This document shows positions 61,124 to 64,000 of a stretch of 64,000 nt of DNA, in pieces (within the stretch, counting starts at the first letter, position 1; every line of letters begins with the position of its first letter). The stretch covers positions 44,663,119 to 44,727,118 of the forward strand of contig NW_019211457.1 in assembly GCF_002443255.2 (NCBI RefSeq), read 5' to 3'. The notes beneath the pieces were generated by a model that did no database searches, was not told the DNA's origin, and saw only the letters and a list, made by a program, of their open reading frames with translations. The DNA is from Varroa destructor. Its lineage: Eukaryota; Arthropoda; Arachnida; Mesostigmata; Varroidae. The position numbers and the translations under genes were made by a program.

Positions 61124-64000
61124 CTGTGGCTCATTTGTGTAGATTAATGATATACTATTCAATTTAATTTACTTCTAACGTGGCACTCATTGCAAAAAAT
61201 ACAGGTGACCGATATTGCTTGACGCGAAATGACGTGATATCTGCAACAGGGACGCATTCAATTTCCGGATCAATCGGTGAACTTCGCTATAGGTAGACAA
61301 TAGCCATCCCTTCTAAGGTCTTCGTGCACGAAGAAACATCCAAATATTCCAATCAGAGTTTGTAATGCAATTGTCTTGTGTGTACTCGAAACGAATTTCA
61401 ACATGGACTTGATAATTTTTTTTCTTATTTGAAGCATGAAATTTTTAGCTAGCTGTTTTATGTGAAGAGGTCCTCGAAATCATCTTCTTATCTCAGTTAG
61501 AAGTCTAACAGGATGGGTTTTTGTCGGACCTGCTTAGGCGCCGCTCTGTTGACAGCTGGGCAACTATACGAGCAGCTATTAACCTTTACAGTGATTTCCT
61601 ATTTTCTTTAATACTTTTCTTTTCTTGGCTCCTTGGGTGTTCGTGCCCATTTGCTTTGTATAATAATGTTTGCCAATGCCAAAATACGAACCAGCGTAAC
61701 TGCATGTTTGTTGCTTGATGGCGACAATCACGAGACGTTTCAACAGATGCCCATTAGCCAGCCAGATTACGACACCCCTTATTAAGCTACATTTCAAGCC
61801 GGCTAGCGTCTCCTAATATCTGTACATTCGTAACAGCAACAGACGTAGCACATAAGATTGTGCCTTAATTGCAGCTTGTGGTTCTAACGAAACCGTCTTA
61901 CTTAAGCTATAAAAATAGGAAACTGATTTTCCTTTACCTTCCGACGTTACCTTTCCCATACTAGTGATCAGAAACTCTGCATGTTACCAGGATATATGTG
62001 GAGCCTTACACAATAGAATTTCATTGTGTCCTGTTTTTTTGATATCGTTCCTTAGGCTATCCATTCTTATATCTCCATGAAGCCTGCCCGGGCCTTCTCT
62101 GCTTGTACGTACAAACTATACTGGACATACTTCGATATAGTCAGGTATTCATGGCTTCATGAAGAAGCCAGCTAATAAAAGGCTACCCTGCTAAGCACAG
62201 AATTTAGAGCAGTTCGAACGAAAAGTGTTGCCAACATTTTTTTCAATTAAACAGAGATCTGCTAGACTAGAATTTATTTACCGCTATTTTATTAATTTAT
62301 CGGTAGTAGAAGTTTCACTACAGCAGTCAAATTTTAACAATCGTTATATATTGTAGATAGACGTAAAGTTATCTACGTTTCTAATACAGATTCGTAAAGG
62401 TACATTTCGGTACGTTTTATCCTCCCCCTTATCCGGAGTGCTAATGCCATATTGGGTCGTCGAGAAAGCATTACCCGTTTCCCCAGCTAGATAGTTTTAA
62501 AGTCATATTCCACGTATTGTGGATCGGAAGGGGAGTCGTGTGAAAGTTAAAGTTTGGCGGTAGGAGATGTGCTAAAATTGTCTTCATTTCAACTGAAAAT
62601 AAACCGCCTTAAAAATTCATGAAGTTTCTATAAATGTTCACTCGATTTTATGATTTGTTCACAATAAAGAAACAAATGCTGGCCAGGCCTATAAAAAAAT
62701 TGTGCTATTTATTGTCAGGACGCGTTCTGCGGGATTCGCTCGAGCAATTTCGATGCAAAAGATAATTCTCCTAATGGTCGGCCAATTAATTTGTGAAATT
62801 AGTGTCAATGTTAGGAAAGATCTAGCCATAAATTAGTAATCTAAGGTTTGAAAGCCCCAAATCATCCCGTTTAATAATACAAGACGATGTTGTATCTTGT
62901 CATTGGTAAACGTACGTCTTACAATGGCCTTGAACAGCTCGAGGGCAGCCTGCAGCTGCCATATTTACCCTGCTATCCGTAAGGTTTCGAACATACACCC
63001 CGAAACATGTGTAGCAGTGCTTGTCTAAGAAACATAAATTAGTTTATCCTGGTATGACAAAAATGAACGAGGTATACCTCTGCGGCCTAGCGGGGAAATG
63101 CAGCACCTTACGTCACCATGCGCCGTATCGTAATCGTTTATCATTAGATGTCTCAACTGCGTCCGTCTCCAGAAGTGTGGGTATCCTTTGCAAGCAAAGC
63201 TGCACCTAGGACCCATCTATACTGCAGTGCGGTGAGTCTTGCCACTGAACATCTTCCAGTGAAGAATCAATCTTATCCAAGATAACATGTCGTTGGATCT
63301 TTTAGCTAGTATCCAACGAACGATATATCAATCAATGTGTCGTCGATTTCATATTTCATGCATAACACGCACAGACGTCTGTTGTATATTGTGGCAGTGA
63401 TGTAATTCCTGTGCGTGATATGGAACATGTATTCCACTAAGTAATTGGGTTCTTACGTATTCCGTAATCTCGCAAAGAGAGTCTAATATCGTCCTATAAG
63501 CACCTTTGTCAGCCTAGCGCGGTTGATCATTGCTTCAAGCCATATTGAACACGCTCAAAACGGTCTTATTTTTCTACCGTTTGAAAAGCACATATACTCC
63601 TGCGGACCCAACCTTTTTGGAGCGTTTGATGGGCGGTCCTGGAAAATAACAAACCTTGATAAGCATCTTTGAACCTTAAGTATTTGCAAACCTCGCTCAA
63701 TAAAGAAATCAACGTAAACTTATCTTGTGCCGCACTCGATACGCTTGTCATTGAAAGAGGGCCAAGCGGATATTGCGAGACGGAGATTTTGTCTTATGAA
63801 ATGCTGCTTCCCTAAAGCGAGTATAGGAAGAGCGGGGACGTATAGGAGGATTGTAAAACAGCGTTCGCGTTAGCCAACGAAGCGGACTTTTCAAAAACTT
63901 GTCATGATTAAAAAATCCACAACGAACTGCACGCATCTAGATGATTGGACCAATAGTTAAAAGTGTGCTGCTTTGTTTCATTAATTTGACTGTGAAGTTT
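61121..64000. other. Non-coding stretch to right edge
   Basis: AT-rich. Strong acceptor-like tracts at 61502 (cttcttatctcag) and 61968 (ctttcccatactag) are not followed by usable exons. Frames at 63021-63216 and 63566-63936 are unsupported. Nothing else was recognised. Confidence 0.4.

Noticed and set aside
1..64000. CRISPR arrays, bacterial operons, phage or plasmid genes, rRNA genes, U-type snRNA genes
   Set aside because: None of their signatures was found by reading either strand. Sequence character is eukaryotic.

Overview
The window looks like about 64 kb of non-coding-dominated DNA from an animal nuclear genome. It is roughly 40% GC and rich in AT microsatellites. No uninterrupted reading frame exceeds about 150 codons, and there are no operons or ribosome-binding-site/gene arrays. 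The mobile-element remains (a mariner transposase and the tail of an R1/I-like non-LTR retrotransposon) and an intronless copy of an animal transcription-factor gene fit an arthropod best. That assignment is an inference; nothing here names a species.

Three features are supported by protein homology read directly from the sequence. (1) At 43438-45115 (+) lies a full-length, intronless, heavily frameshifted copy of the gene for the large subunit of general transcription factor TFIIF (TFIIF-alpha/RAP74). It runs from its start codon to its C-terminal winged-helix domain and stop codon. (2) At 33012-33720 (-) lies a decayed mariner transposase that has lost its catalytic aspartates. (3) At 51537-52160 (+) lies the C-terminal end of a 5'-truncated R1/I-like retrotransposon polyprotein, including its Cys-Cys-His-Cys knuckle. 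All three are dead copies.

The rest is AT-rich intron or intergenic DNA with scattered short candidate exons. The better ones combine an open frame with a good splice donor, and in several cases a polypyrimidine acceptor. On the minus strand they are 27527-27618, 20434-20623, 15082-15217, 10250-10408, 8852-8971 and an open frame running off the left edge. On the plus strand they are 22660-22754, 35161-35311 and 60838-61016. Two minus-strand pairs are phase-compatible (27.5/20.4 kb and 10.2/8.9 kb), which raises the possibility of a long minus-strand gene with large introns. None of these peptides is a recognised family, so confidence is low. Further stretches (11.4-12.2, 25.1-25.5, 29.8-30.2, 42.2-42.8 and 46.1-46.6 kb) read like decayed coding sequence with one or more stops or frameshifts.

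Layout: 0-11 kb AT-rich DNA with microsatellites and minus-strand candidate exons; 11-15 kb possible decayed coding and isolated exons; 17.6-21.8 kb a GC-richer block with no recognisable gene; 25-30 kb mixed coding-like stretches; 33 kb mariner; 35 kb candidate plus exon; 42-47 kb a cluster of decayed coding copies around the TFIIF-alpha pseudogene; 48-52 kb a short dispersed repeat, a 15-bp hairpin and the retrotransposon tail; 53-64 kb mostly empty apart from the 60.8-61.0 kb candidate exon and its adjoining compound microsatellite.
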